Source: Gammaproteobacteria bacterium
GTDB lineage: Bacteria > Pseudomonadota > Gammaproteobacteria > Chromatiales > Chromatiaceae
Length of the DNA: 44,117 nucleotides
Assembly (NCBI GenBank): GCA_020445405.1
Contig: JAGRGQ010000030.1
Span: forward strand, 1-44,117
Direction: 5' to 3'
Position numbers and translations under genes: made by a program. The notes under the pieces were generated by a model. It had not been told where the DNA came from. It did not search any database and saw only the letters and a list, made by a program, of their open reading frames with translations. Each line of letters starts with the position of its first letter. Position 1 is the first letter of the stretch. Shown here piece by piece: positions 34,999-43,030 of the stretch.

Positions 34999-35646
34999 AT
35001 GAAGATTGCAGTTATTGGTGCGGGAAATGTGGGTTCGACGCTCGGACTTGCGTGGGCCAAGCGCGGTCATCAAGTGGTGTTCGGCGTGAGGAATCCTGTA
35101 GATGATCGCTATATGTCGTTGGCATCCATGCCCAATGTCGTAGTTGCCAGTAACCATGATGCTGTCAAAGGTACTGAGGTTGTGGCATTGGCAACGCCAT
35201 GGTCAGCGACCCGCGATGCTGTTGAATCGTGTGGCATTCTGGAGGGCAAAACGATCATAGACTGCACGAATCCCGTCAGTCCGTACTTCACCGGACTTGT
35301 AATCGGACACGATACGTCCGGTGCCGAAAGCATTGCACAATGGGCGAATGGCGCAAACGTTGTCAAGGCTATGAACCAAATCGGTTTTGCATCGATGGAT
35401 GCACCGAATTTTCCAGGTGGCAAACCCGTCATGTTTGTTTGTGGCAGCCATGGCACCAGTAAATCGACGGTGATCGATCTTGTCACGGAATTGGGATTCG
35501 AGGCTGTTGATGCCGGAAATCTGGAAATTGCCAGACTGCTCGAACCCCTTGCCATGCTTTGGATCCATTTGGCGGTTCGTCAAGGGCTGGGGAGAGAATT
35601 TGCTTTTAGTATCCTTCGCAAACACAGCAAGGAACAGAAAGATTGA
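34999..35646 (+). CDS. NAD(P)-binding reductase, paralog of the preceding reductase
   Basis: 215 residues. KIAVIGAGNVGSTLGLAWAKRGHQVVFGVRNP is the dinucleotide-binding motif, with Arg after strand two favouring NADPH. Other blocks are VVALATPWSATRDAV, IIDCTNPVSP and NVVKAMNQIG. Same F420-reductase-like fold as the upstream gene but clearly diverged. AGAGGA about 11 bases upstream supports ATG 34999. Last gene of the set under the HxlR regulator. Confidence 0.83.
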   Translation: MKIAVIGAGNVGSTLGLAWAKRGHQVVFGVRNPVDDRYMSLASMPNVVVASNHDAVKGTEVVALATPWSATRDAVESCGILEGKTIIDCTNPVSPYFTGLVIGHDTSGAESIAQWANGANVVKAMNQIGFASMDAPNFPGGKPVMFVCGSHGTSKSTVIDLVTELGFEAVDAGNLEIARLLEPLAMLWIHLAVRQGLGREFAFSILRKHSKEQKD

Positions 35647-35937
35647 TTGTCGAAAGTCCTGGCTCGGTTGATAAAATCCGGTCATCAACCATTGAGACTA
35701 TACGCTGGACTATCCAACATATCAGGAGCGTATTGGAAATACATTGGGGCGCACGGTCTTGCCTGTAATAACGCAGTCAACGTATTTGTGAATTTTATAA
35801 CTGTCTGCTGACGTTGGATAAGGCGTTTGAAAAAGCCGATTGCAATCTGGCGGCCACGGTGTGCTCGCGTCTTGTTGCTGGGTATCCTGACACACAGGTC
35901 GATGCTGTCATGGTATCAGAGCGCTTGAACGGCATGG
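35647..35937. other. Spacer left of IS21 with degenerate repeat copy F
   Basis: No gene seen. Box 4 CATGGTAT is at 35909-35916; 19 bases before it lies a degenerate inverted box (GTATCCTG, 35882-35889), so the right half of a four-box element remains. IS21 starts 21 bases further on. Confidence 0.5.
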
Positions 35938-36050
35938 TGTTGATTTGCACCCAAAATTGACCCACTAGACGCGGATATTTGCATCGAATTTTGACCCACG
36001 TACAACCTGCCCTGCAGCGAAGGCTGCAGGAGACTTCAGGAGTGATAGAC

Positions 36051-37565
36051 GTGGCGTTATTAAGTGTGATTCGAAGGTGGCATTTCCGTGAAGGGATGCC
36101 GATACGGGAGATATCAAGAAGGACGGGGCTGTCCCGCAATACAGTCCGCAAGTACCTGGCCAGTGGTATGGTGGAGCCGCGTTACCCCAAGCGCAATAGC
36201 CCATCCAAGCTGGACGATTACGAGCAAACTCTGACCAACTGGTTGTTTCGCGAGTCGAAGCGTCATCGCAAACAGCGACGTACCGTTCGGCAATTACATC
36301 GGGATCTGATGCAATTGGGTTACACAGGTTCCTACGACCGGGTCGCCGCCTTTGCACGCCAGTGGCGTGAGCAGCAGCAAGCAGCCAATTGTACCGCCGG
36401 CGGTCATGCGTTCGTGCCCCTGCAGTTCGCGCCTGGCGAGGCCTTTCAGTTCGATTGGAGCGAAGACTACGCCGTCATCAGCGGCACCCGCGCCAAACTG
36501 CAGATTGCCCACTTCAAGCTCAGTTACAGCCGTGCCTTCGTCCTGCACGCCTATCTGCTGCAGAGCCACGAGATGCTGTTCGATGCGCATTACCATGCCT
36601 TCTCCATGCTGGGCGGTGTACCAGAACGCGGCATATACGATAATATGAAGACCGCTGTCGACAAGGTAGGCCGAGGCAAGGAACGGTCCATCAACAAACG
36701 CTTTCAGGCGATGGTGAGCCACTACCTGTTCGAAGCGGAGTTTTGCAATCCTGCCGCCGGCTGGGAAAAGGGCCAGGTGGAGAAAGGAGTTCGCGATTCC
36801 CGTCATCGATTATGGCAGGATGCCCCGGCATTCGAGTCCCTGGAGGCCTTGAACAGCTGGCTGCAACAGCGTTGTCTGGCGCTCTGGCAGGAGTTGCCTC
36901 ATCCTGAAGATAGAACGCGTACCATCGCCGATTACTGGCAGGATGAACAGCAACACCTGATGCCGCTGCCAGCGGCTTTCGATGGCTTCGTGGAGCACAC
37001 CAAGCGGGTGAGTTCCACCTGCCTGATTGTTTTTGAACACAACCGCTACAGCGTCCCGGCGAGCTTTGCCAACCGCACCGTCAGCCTGCGTGTGTATACA
37101 GACCGTCTGGTCATCGTTGCTGAGGCCAACGTTGTGGCGGTACATGCGCGGGCATTCAGTCGCGACCGTAAAGCCGGCAGCGGGAAGACGATCTATGACT
37201 GGCGCCACTATCTGTCGGTCGTGCAACGCAAACCCGGTGCACTGCGTAATGGGGCACCGTTCAGCGAGCTGCCCGAGAATTTCCGTCAACTGCAGGAGAT
37301 CCTTTTGCGTCGTCCCGGCGGAGATCGCGAGATGGTGGACGTGCTGTCGTTGGTGCTGATGCACGATGAGCGACTGGTTGAACAGGCCGTTACCGCAGCA
37401 CTGGTGGTGGCGCATCCCTCCAAGCAGCATGTGCTCAACTGCCTGGGTCGGTTGAGCGACGCCCCGAGGCCACAGCCATTGACACCACCGGCAACGCTGA
37501 GACTGGTGATCGAACCTATTGCCGACAACCAGCGGTACGACCGGCTGAGGGGGCGCAATCGATGA
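36051..37565 (+). CDS. istA: IS21 transposase IstA
   Basis: About 504 residues from GTG 36051, chosen because AGGAG lies 8 bases upstream (36038-36042). An N-terminal HTH ([25 protein letters not shown]) precedes the DDE integrase core ([43 protein letters not shown]), with the three acidic residues in place. A C-terminal beta domain follows ([17 protein letters not shown]). The stop overlaps the istB start in ATGA. No frameshift or stop was found. Confidence 0.95.
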   Translation: MALLSVIRRWHFREGMPIREISRRTGLSRNTVRKYLASGMVEPRYPKRNSPSKLDDYEQTLTNWLFRESKRHRKQRRTVRQLHRDLMQLGYTGSYDRVAAFARQWREQQQAANCTAGGHAFVPLQFAPGEAFQFDWSEDYAVISGTRAKLQIAHFKLSYSRAFVLHAYLLQSHEMLFDAHYHAFSMLGGVPERGIYDNMKTAVDKVGRGKERSINKRFQAMVSHYLFEAEFCNPAAGWEKGQVEKGVRDSRHRLWQDAPAFESLEALNSWLQQRCLALWQELPHPEDRTRTIADYWQDEQQHLMPLPAAFDGFVEHTKRVSSTCLIVFEHNRYSVPASFANRTVSLRVYTDRLVIVAEANVVAVHARAFSRDRKAGSGKTIYDWRHYLSVVQRKPGALRNGAPFSELPENFRQLQEILLRRPGGDREMVDVLSLVLMHDERLVEQAVTAALVVAHPSKQHVLNCLGRLSDAPRPQPLTPPATLRLVIEPIADNQRYDRLRGRNR

Positions 37566-38335
37566 ATGCCGATGCCATGATCGCCACCCTGAAAACCCTC
37601 AAGCTGTTCGGTATGGCCGGTACTATTGCCGATATGGCGGACCAATCCTCTCCCGCTTACCGGCAGGCCGTTCCCGTGTTAGAGAGTCTGCTCAAAGCCG
37701 AGGTGGCGGAACGGGAGGTTCGCTCCATCAACTATCAGATGAAGGTCGCCAGGTTCCCCGCCTACCGGGATTTAGCGGGCTTCGACTTTACCCAGAGTAC
37801 GGTCGATGAAGCACTGGTCCGCTCATTACACCGTTGTGAGTTTCTGGAAGATGCGCAGAATATCGTCTTTGTTGGTGGCCCCGGTACCGGAAAAACACAT
37901 CTGGCCACTGCCATCGCTGTGCAGGCAATACAGCATCACCGTTACCGTGTCCGGTTCCTCCCCGTCATTGAGTTGGTCAATACCCTGGAGCAGGAGAAGC
38001 ATGCTGGAAAACAGGGACGATTCGCCAACCGATTGGTGCATACCGACCTGGTGATACTTGACGAGCTGGGTTATCTACCGTTCAGCCAAGCCGGTGGCGC
38101 CTTGCTGTTTCACCTGATCAGCAGGCTGTACGAAAGAACCAGCGTCATTATCACGACCAATCTAAGCTTTTCCGAGTGGCCCTCGGTGTTCGGTGATCCG
38201 AAGATGACGACAGCCCTGCTGGATCGACTGACTCACCACTGCCATATCGTCGAGACCGGCAACGACAGTTACCGGTTCAAACAATCAGCCAGTAATCAGA
38301 GAGGGAGAAGAACTGGAAAAAGAAAAACAGAGTAG
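37562..38335 (+). CDS. istB: IS21 helper ATPase IstB
   Basis: 257 residues, AAA+ ATPase that assembles on target DNA and activates IstA. Walker [18 protein letters not shown] (about residues 102-112), Walker [14 protein letters not shown], then [36 protein letters not shown], the sensor/arginine-finger region of the IstB/DnaC family. Starts inside the istA stop. Intact. Confidence 0.96.
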   Translation: MNADAMIATLKTLKLFGMAGTIADMADQSSPAYRQAVPVLESLLKAEVAEREVRSINYQMKVARFPAYRDLAGFDFTQSTVDEALVRSLHRCEFLEDAQNIVFVGGPGTGKTHLATAIAVQAIQHHRYRVRFLPVIELVNTLEQEKHAGKQGRFANRLVHTDLVILDELGYLPFSQAGGALLFHLISRLYERTSVIITTNLSFSEWPSVFGDPKMTTALLDRLTHHCHIVETGNDSYRFKQSASNQRGRRTGKRKTE

Positions 38336-38407
38336 TTCATAATCCGACAACCTGGACGGGTCAGTTTTCGATGCAAATCCCGGGTCAGATTTCATTGCAA
38401 ATCAACA

Positions 38408-39581
38408 ATCCACGGGGCAATGCCAGGTATCCACGTTCAATTCGTCCACAGGAAATGAATCGGGGAATGCCGTGGGTCGAAAGGCGAAGCGCCTGTGTTT
38501 TAAAGAAAACCGGATTCGAAAAGCTGGCTAAACGCCTTAATCTCGCTAAAAGAGCACTTGGCAGCGCCTTTACCTCAAAGTAGATGTGGCTGGCCAGCGT
38601 TATCGTAATCTGTTGTGGCGGGTTTTCCAGAACCAGAGGCTTGGGTTTGGCTGTCACCTCCCAGGGCGGCAGGGTATCGGTAACGTCCTGCTCTGACATC
38701 AGGCTTGCATTGGGGGAAATCTTTGAAAGAAGTTGATTTAGCGCCAGTGTGGAAAGTTTTTTTATCTGCGAGAGGTGTTGCCATTGATCCTTAATGACGT
38801 GCAAATCTGCATCGACAAAAGAGCTATTGCCCGTTTGTCTGGCTTCGCGCTGTAGTGGTAATGCAATCAAATTGCCAAATCCTCCTTCAGGCAGAATGTC
38901 CTGATTGGGAAATAATCTGTCATAGGAGTCGAAAGACAGGTTTGGATAAACCTCCATCGCTTTATCACGCAGACCAAATCCCAGCAAGCGTGCTTCATTG
39001 GCAGGCGCCTTGTCATCGAAAAATATCCACAAGTGTGCGCCATTCCCGGAGCGCGAAATCTCGACTGCGTGAGGTATGCCATATTCTGTACAAGCTTTGG
39101 ACATCGCTTTTACTTCGTCTTGCCAGCTTCCTTTATCGAAATCGGCAGCCAACAAATAGCAGGTATTGTCGTGGAGCAATGGATACAGGCCCACAACCTG
39201 TTGTCCCGCAAGGTGACGATAGATGATTTGATCGGTTAATTCGCTGAACTGGCGGTGTGTGCAGCCAAGACATTTGATCCTCGGTTTGTTGCAGACACCC
39301 TGAACCCACTCATTGTCACAGGCTAAGGAATAGCCACTTCGTCCTTGTTGGTTTTGCCAGCGATTGGCAAAAATATCGGTGCGGCCACGAAACAGATTTC
39401 TGAAAATTGCTATCTTTTGTTCCGGGGAAAAGGAATCTGAAGTGGAAGGTGCTGGCCTCGATTTTTACAGTTTTGCTCTGAGTGCGATGAGCCGCTGCTT
39501 TTCCCGTTCAAGCTCAGCCAGCCTCGAATCGATAGCGGAGAGATCATGAAAATTATCTCCGCTGCGATTTTGATCAGGCAT
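38408..39581 (-). pseudogene. TOTE-type primase/helicase gene, remnant of the primase domain
   Basis: From ATG 39581 the frame reads MPDQNRSGDNFHDL ... LIALRAKL, a TAA stop at 39465-39467, then KSRPAPSTSDSFSPEQKIAIFRNLFRGRTDIFANRWQ on to GYLALPRG at 38408, where the IS21 right end begins. It shows a zinc motif (CNKPRIKCLGC) and an archaeo-eukaryotic primase core: LLAADFDKG (the DxD metal site) and SGNGAHLWIFF (the sxH motif). Full-length relatives continue with a DEAD/DEAH helicase and belong to the TOTE conflict systems. That part is absent on both sides of IS21. The ATG overlaps the end of higA by 8 bases. Confidence 0.8.
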
Positions 39582-39942
39582 GAACTTGAGGTGGTTTGAT
39601 CAGCGACTCAGCCGGAATACCCAATCCTTCGTGGAGCTTCCAGATCATCTTCAAAGTCAGCGAGCGCTTGTGATTCAGGATCTCGTAAACGCGATTACTT
39701 TTGCCGATCATCGGCTCAAGGTCTTTTACGGTTAAGCCCTTGCGTTCCATCTCGAACTTGATTGCCTCAACAGGATCGGGCAAATCCATCGGGAAATGCT
39801 TGGCTTCATAAGCCTCAATAAGCGTGACCATGACATCCAGCTTTTCGCCTTCTGGAGTGTCTGGTTCAGCCATCATCAGGCTTTCAACTTCATTTAATGC
39901 CGCGCGGTAGTCGGCATCAGTTTTAATCGGTTTGATGTCCAT
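39574..39942 (-). CDS. higA: HigA-family antitoxin
   Basis: 122 residues. The N terminus DIKPIKTDADYRAALNEVESLMMAEPDTPEGEKLDVMVTLIEAYEAKHFPMDLPDPVEAIKFEMERKGLTVKDLEPMIGKSNRVYEILNHKRSLTLKMIWKLHEGLGIPAESLI combines the HigA acidic start with an XRE helix-turn-helix. It lies 17 bases behind the toxin gene, in the inverted toxin-first order typical of higBA. Its stop overlaps the start codon of the TOTE-like gene, so that gene was once co-translated with it. Confidence 0.92.
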   Translation of the reverse strand: MDIKPIKTDADYRAALNEVESLMMAEPDTPEGEKLDVMVTLIEAYEAKHFPMDLPDPVEAIKFEMERKGLTVKDLEPMIGKSNRVYEILNHKRSLTLKMIWKLHEGLGIPAESLIKPPQVHA

Positions 39943-39959
39943 GGTTAATCCTCCGGCAG

Positions 39960-40262
39960 CTAAATGGTTTGAACATCAATCTTGTCGTACTGCATATGGG
40001 TGCCAATAAAGCGGATGTAGACAACCCGGTAGGCATAGTTGATCCACACGACGAGTCGATACTTGTTCCCTGCGATATTGAAAACCACTCGGCCATCTTT
40101 AAGGATGCTGGCATTTCTGAAGTCCTGCTTTACCTCGGCAGGCGAACTCCAGTCGGCTTGCAAGGCATGACGGTACCAGGCCAAAGTTGGCTCCTTTGCA
40201 TCCTGATATTCCGGGCTCTCTTCCCAGAAGGCTTTCAGGGTCGACAGTGCGATGATTCTCAT
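39960..40262 (-). CDS. higB: HigB-family mRNA interferase toxin
   Basis: 100 residues. MRIIALSTLKAFWEESPEYQDAKEPTLAWYRHALQADWSSPAEVKQDFRNASILKDGRVVFNIAGNKYRLVVWINYAYRVVYIRFIGTHMQYDKID is a full-length HigB (FNIxGNKYRLV and RFIGTHxxYDKID are hallmarks). Such toxins cleave mRNA on the ribosome. First gene of a leftward unit higB-higA-TOTE. A perfect palindrome 12 bases upstream of the start is its probable operator. Different family from the higB at 23923. Confidence 0.95.
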   Translation of the reverse strand: MRIIALSTLKAFWEESPEYQDAKEPTLAWYRHALQADWSSPAEVKQDFRNASILKDGRVVFNIAGNKYRLVVWINYAYRVVYIRFIGTHMQYDKIDVQTI

Positions 40263-40274
40263 GTGTCCGATATA

Positions 40275-40295
40275 GTAGTCCCAAAATGGGACTAC
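40275..40295. promoter_or_regulatory. HigA operator palindrome
   Basis: Arms GTAGTCCCA and TGGGACTAC, 9 bases each, perfect, separated by AAA. It lies 12 bases upstream of the higB start. Size, symmetry and place fit a HigA dimer site that would shut off the higB-higA-TOTE unit. Confidence 0.7.
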
Positions 40296-40431
40296 CGCAA
40301 CAATTTTTAGCTACACTGATATTTTGGCTGACCTCATCAGCATGGATGTCCTCGTGAAGTAGTGTTCCAATGTGACGTTCAGTGCTTACGGGTTTGTGGG
40401 AAAAATGAAACTTTTTGAAGAGATTTCTGAG

Positions 40432-40516
40432 CATGGTATTTTTCATGGTGTTTCCGCGTGCTGAACCGTAAAAAGTAGCAATACCATGAGTGGCGGATTG
40501 GCGTAATCATGGTATC
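40432..40516 (+). repeat. Four-box CATGGTAT element, copy G
   Basis: Box 1 perfect, box 2 CATGGTGT (one mismatch), box 3 ATACCATG and box 4 CATGGTAT perfect; spacings 4, 29 and 19 bases. Preceded by GATTTCTGAG. It lies between the divergent higB and fic genes, which leaves the operators of both genes outside it. Confidence 0.8.
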
Positions 40517-40553
40517 AGCGGTCGGCACTTAGATATCGCCTTTTGAACGATCG

Positions 40554-40604
40554 TGGCGTGATTTAGGGTTATAAACACGCCAAAAATATATATAATATGG
40601 CGTG
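40554..40604. promoter_or_regulatory. Fic promoter with three TGGCGTG half-sites
   Basis: TGGCGTG at 40554-40560, CACGCCA at 40576-40582 and TGGCGTG at 40598-40604. The last two form an inverted repeat around TATAAT (40591-40596), a perfect -10 box about 30 bases before the fic start. A protein bound there would block transcription. The Fic protein has a C-terminal winged helix and may bind it. Confidence 0.55.
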
Positions 40605-40625
40605 AATAAGTGCTAATATCGCGCC

Positions 40626-41771
40626 ATGAAGTGGATATGGCAACAGCCCGACTGGCCGGATTTTCGCTATGACAAGAGCGCACTCGAAGATCGGGAGCTT
40701 GCATTTCGCATAAATTCGGAGCGCCTGGCAGGCAGCTTTTATGCACTTCCCATGGCGTCTCAAGAAGATGCCACGATCGACTTGATGCTTTCCGAGGCTA
40801 TCAAAACCAGCGCCATCGAAGGCGAGGATCTGGACAGGGCGTCGGTCAGGTCGTCACTACTCTCCTTGATTACATCGGACGCACTGCCGGACAACGCTGA
40901 TCAAAAAGCAGCAGGAGCTGCCTCGCTGCTGGTGGACGTACGCAAGAGCTGGCAAATATCCCTGTCGCATGACCTGCTGGGTAAATGGCAATCCATGGCG
41001 GTCCCGGAACAGCGCTACACGCCTATTTTACGAGGCGCATACCGCAACGATCCTTCGCCAATGCAAATTGTGAGCGGGCCTTATGGTCACGAAAAGGTTC
41101 ACTATGAAGCCCCACCAGCGGCTCGGGTGCCTGATGAAATGGCGAGATTCCTGGACTGGTATAATCAGACCAGCCCTTCGGATAGGGATAAGGAAATACC
41201 TGGGATTACCCGGGCAGGAATTGCGCACCTCTGGTTCGAAGTGGTTCATCCTTTCGATGATGGGAATGGACGAGTTGGCAGGGCGATTGCTGACCGTGCG
41301 CTTTCACAGTGTCTCGGCTATCCGACCACGGCTTGTCTTGCTACGGCGATAGAAGGGGATAAAAAGACCTATTACCTGCAACTGGAAAAAGCGAGCTGTG
41401 GAAGTCTGGATGTTGACACCTGGCTTGATTACTTTGCCGATAGGGTCATCAAGGCACAGGAAATTGCCAGGGAAGAAGTGGACTTCGTACTGGCCAAGAC
41501 ACGATTCTATGAAGCCTATGGTGATCAACTGAACGACCGGCAGGCCAGGATGGTGTCGCGGGTATTTGCTGAAGGTCGAAAGGGTTTTGAAGGTGGGATA
41601 ACCACCAGAAAGTATGAAGCGATCACCAAGTGCCCCAACCGAACGGCCAGCCGGGATTTATCAGACTTGGTTGCAAAGGGGGCCACAATCCCGTTACCAG
41701 GTGGTGGCAGAACGACCCGTTATGAGTTGAACGTTGCCGAACCGGTCGGATTTGGTTTCGGGAAGAAATAA
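40626..41771 (+). CDS. Fic-family AMP transferase with built-in inhibitory helix
   Basis: 381 residues. N-terminal DUF4172-like part (WIWQQPDWPDFRYDKSALEDRELAFRINSERLAG), then the inhibitory motif (S/T)xxxE(G/N) as TSAIEG, then the Fic core with HPFDDGNGRVGRAIADRAL, which has the catalytic His and the full phosphate-binding loop. The C terminus has a winged helix (SRDLSDLVAKGATIPLPGGGRTTRYELN). Fic proteins attach AMP to Thr/Ser/Tyr of target proteins; the inhibitory Glu in the same chain keeps this class in check. The target is unknown. Repeated half-sites upstream suggest self-repression. Confidence 0.93.
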   Translation: MKWIWQQPDWPDFRYDKSALEDRELAFRINSERLAGSFYALPMASQEDATIDLMLSEAIKTSAIEGEDLDRASVRSSLLSLITSDALPDNADQKAAGAASLLVDVRKSWQISLSHDLLGKWQSMAVPEQRYTPILRGAYRNDPSPMQIVSGPYGHEKVHYEAPPAARVPDEMARFLDWYNQTSPSDRDKEIPGITRAGIAHLWFEVVHPFDDGNGRVGRAIADRALSQCLGYPTTACLATAIEGDKKTYYLQLEKASCGSLDVDTWLDYFADRVIKAQEIAREEVDFVLAKTRFYEAYGDQLNDRQARMVSRVFAEGRKGFEGGITTRKYEAITKCPNRTASRDLSDLVAKGATIPLPGGGRTTRYELNVAEPVGFGFGKK

Positions 41772-41821
41772 TTTACTGTGTAAGCAGGTGGTTTTTGTGT
41801 TGATTGGCAGGAATTTCTGAG

Positions 41822-41945
41822 CATGGTATTACCGTTTATCAGGAAAATAAGCCATTGAATATAAAAAAGATAAATGGCTTATTTACATTCGAGTGGGAGT
41901 AGCCGGCACTGGCAGGCAATGACTGGCACTGGCTGGCATTTCGGC
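41822..41945 (+). repeat. Hairpin repeat, copy H
   Basis: One CATGGTAT box (41822-41829), then the hairpin with perfect 11-base arms AAATAAGCCAT (41845-41855) and ATGGCTTATTT (41874-41884), then GGCACTGGCAGGCAATGACT and GGCACTGGCTGGCAT in tandem. Nearly identical to copies C and E over about 110 bases. It follows the fic gene directly. Confidence 0.8.
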
Positions 41946-41978
41946 TGAGGGTTAAAGAACTTTCCGCTAAGCGATAGA

Positions 41979-41994
41979 CTGTATATAAACACAG
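41979..41994. promoter_or_regulatory. LexA-type SOS box without an intact gene
   Basis: CTGTATATAAACACAG is CTGT-N8-ACAG, the gammaproteobacterial LexA consensus, within the wider pattern ACTG ... CAGT. No intact gene starts next to it: the fic gene ends at 41771 and the following 42,0xx bases are transposase remnants. It may have controlled a gene now lost. Confidence 0.5.
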
Positions 41995-42069
41995 TATCGC
42001 AAGGACGACCTGAGCGTTAGCGAAGAAGTGCTGAATGAAACCCGAAGGGGTTCTACAGTGCGCGGATCA

Positions 42070-42660
42070 TGCCTCATGCGGTGGCCAGGGCAGATGAACG
42101 CAAGAAGCTAGAGCGTCTGTGCCGCTACATCTGCCGCCCGGCGGTATCCGAAAGCGGCTGTCGCTGACGCCCAATGGCAACATCCGTTACCGGCTAAAGA
42201 CGCCCTACCGGGATGGCACGACCCACGTCACCTTCGAGCCGCTCGATTTCATTGCCCGGCTGGCGGCGCTGGAGCCGAAGCCGCGCGTGAACTTGACGCG
42301 CTTCCACGGCGTGTGTTTGCGCCCAACAGCAAGCATCGCGCCCTGGTGACGAAGCCTGCGCGGAGCAAGGGCAACAAGGCCGGGGCAGCCGATGAGCCGT
42401 CAACACCCGCTGGGCGGCGAGCGTCGATGAGGTGGGCGCAGCGGCTCAAGCGTGTTTTCAACATCGACATCGAGATCTGCAGTGCCTGCGGCAGCGCCAT
42501 GAAGCTGATTGCCTGTATTGAAGATCCGATAGTGATCAAACAGATTTTCGATCGCCTGAAGCACAAAGACCAGGCCAGTGAGTCCGGGGCGCAACCCGAA
42601 AGCCGGGCGCCGCCCGCTGAGTCGCCCACGGGCTGCTTGGCTGACGAGCCCGAAACCAAC
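42070..42660 (+). pseudogene. IS91-family transposase, C-terminal remnant
   Basis: Fragments in several frames match the C-terminal half of the IS91 transposase at 20455-21944: DERKKLERLCRYICRPAVSE, a frameshift near 42150, RLSLTPNGNIRYRLKTPYRDGTTHVTFEPLDFIARLAALEPKPRVNLTRFHGV, a second frameshift near 42310 (two extra bases), then RRASMRWAQRLKRVFNIDIEICSACGSAMKLIACIEDPIVI. About three quarters identical by eye, so a different element of the same family. The N terminus with the HUH motif is gone. Confidence 0.88.
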
Positions 42661-42749
42661 GGTTCAAATCAAAAAATACTGCGACACCGCCGCGGCAGGA
42701 CTTCGTTGTGCCGGAGGACGGGACTGGCGCTGATAGATGGTGAGAAGGA

Positions 42750-42951
42750 TTTGAGCGAAGTCCCTTCGTCGCAAACGCGCTCGAAACCGAAAGCGTTGAA
42801 ACATTACGAGGCATCCAGTGCAGATCGAAACATCGCCATTGTCAAAGCTTACCGGAGTGGTGGGTATACTTTGAAAGAGATCGGTGAGTACTTCCATTTG
42901 CACTATTCGACAGTGAGCGGGATCATCAGACCCCACGAATCAAAGACCTGA
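42750..42951 (+). pseudogene. C-terminal remnant of a REP-associated-type Y1 transposase
   Basis: The last 67 codons of the open frame that carries the IS91 remnant read EVPSSQTRSKPKALKHYEASSADRNIAIVKAYRSGGYTLKEIGEYFHLHYSTVSGIIR. This is the helix-turn-helix tail found at the C terminus of IS200-like REP-associated tyrosine transposases, not an IS91 feature. The catalytic HUH/Y1 domain is missing. The two remnants are fused in frame by chance or deletion. Confidence 0.65.
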
Positions 42952-42984
42952 CCCTTTTATCTTTTAGCTTATCATCCGCGCATG

Positions 42985-43006
42985 AAAAACCCCGCCGAAG
43001 CGGGGT
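42985..43006 (-). terminator. Rho-independent terminator of the PEP-CTERM gene
   Basis: On the minus strand ACCCCGC-TTCG-GCGGGGT is followed by TTTTT. Seven-base GC-rich stem, stable tetraloop and T run, 25 bases after the stop codon of the leftward PEP-CTERM gene. Confidence 0.85.
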
Positions 43007-43030
43007 GTCGTTGAGGGCCTTGGATTATTC

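Larger units (their letters stand above)
35938..38407 (+). mobile_element. IS21-family insertion sequence, apparently complete
   Basis: 2470 bases. The ends are inverted: TGTTGATTTGCA at 35938 and its complement TGCAAATCAACA ending at 38407. Each end has the two sub-terminal repeats expected for IS21: TTTGCA ... TTGACCCA at 35944-35964 and 35978-35998, and GGGTCAG ... TGCAAA at 38358-38377 and 38382-38401. It encodes intact istA and istB. No target duplication is visible (left flank CATGG, right flank ATCCA), so neighbouring DNA was probably deleted after insertion. Confidence 0.93.

Noticed and set aside
14686..40516. CATGGTAT elements as integron attC sites
   Set aside because: The boxes do not end in RYYYAAC/GTTRRRY, the neighbouring genes point both ways, and no integron integrase is in the window.
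14686..41945. Repeats as a CRISPR array
   Set aside because: Copies are kilobases apart, the spacers are whole genes, and no cas gene was seen.
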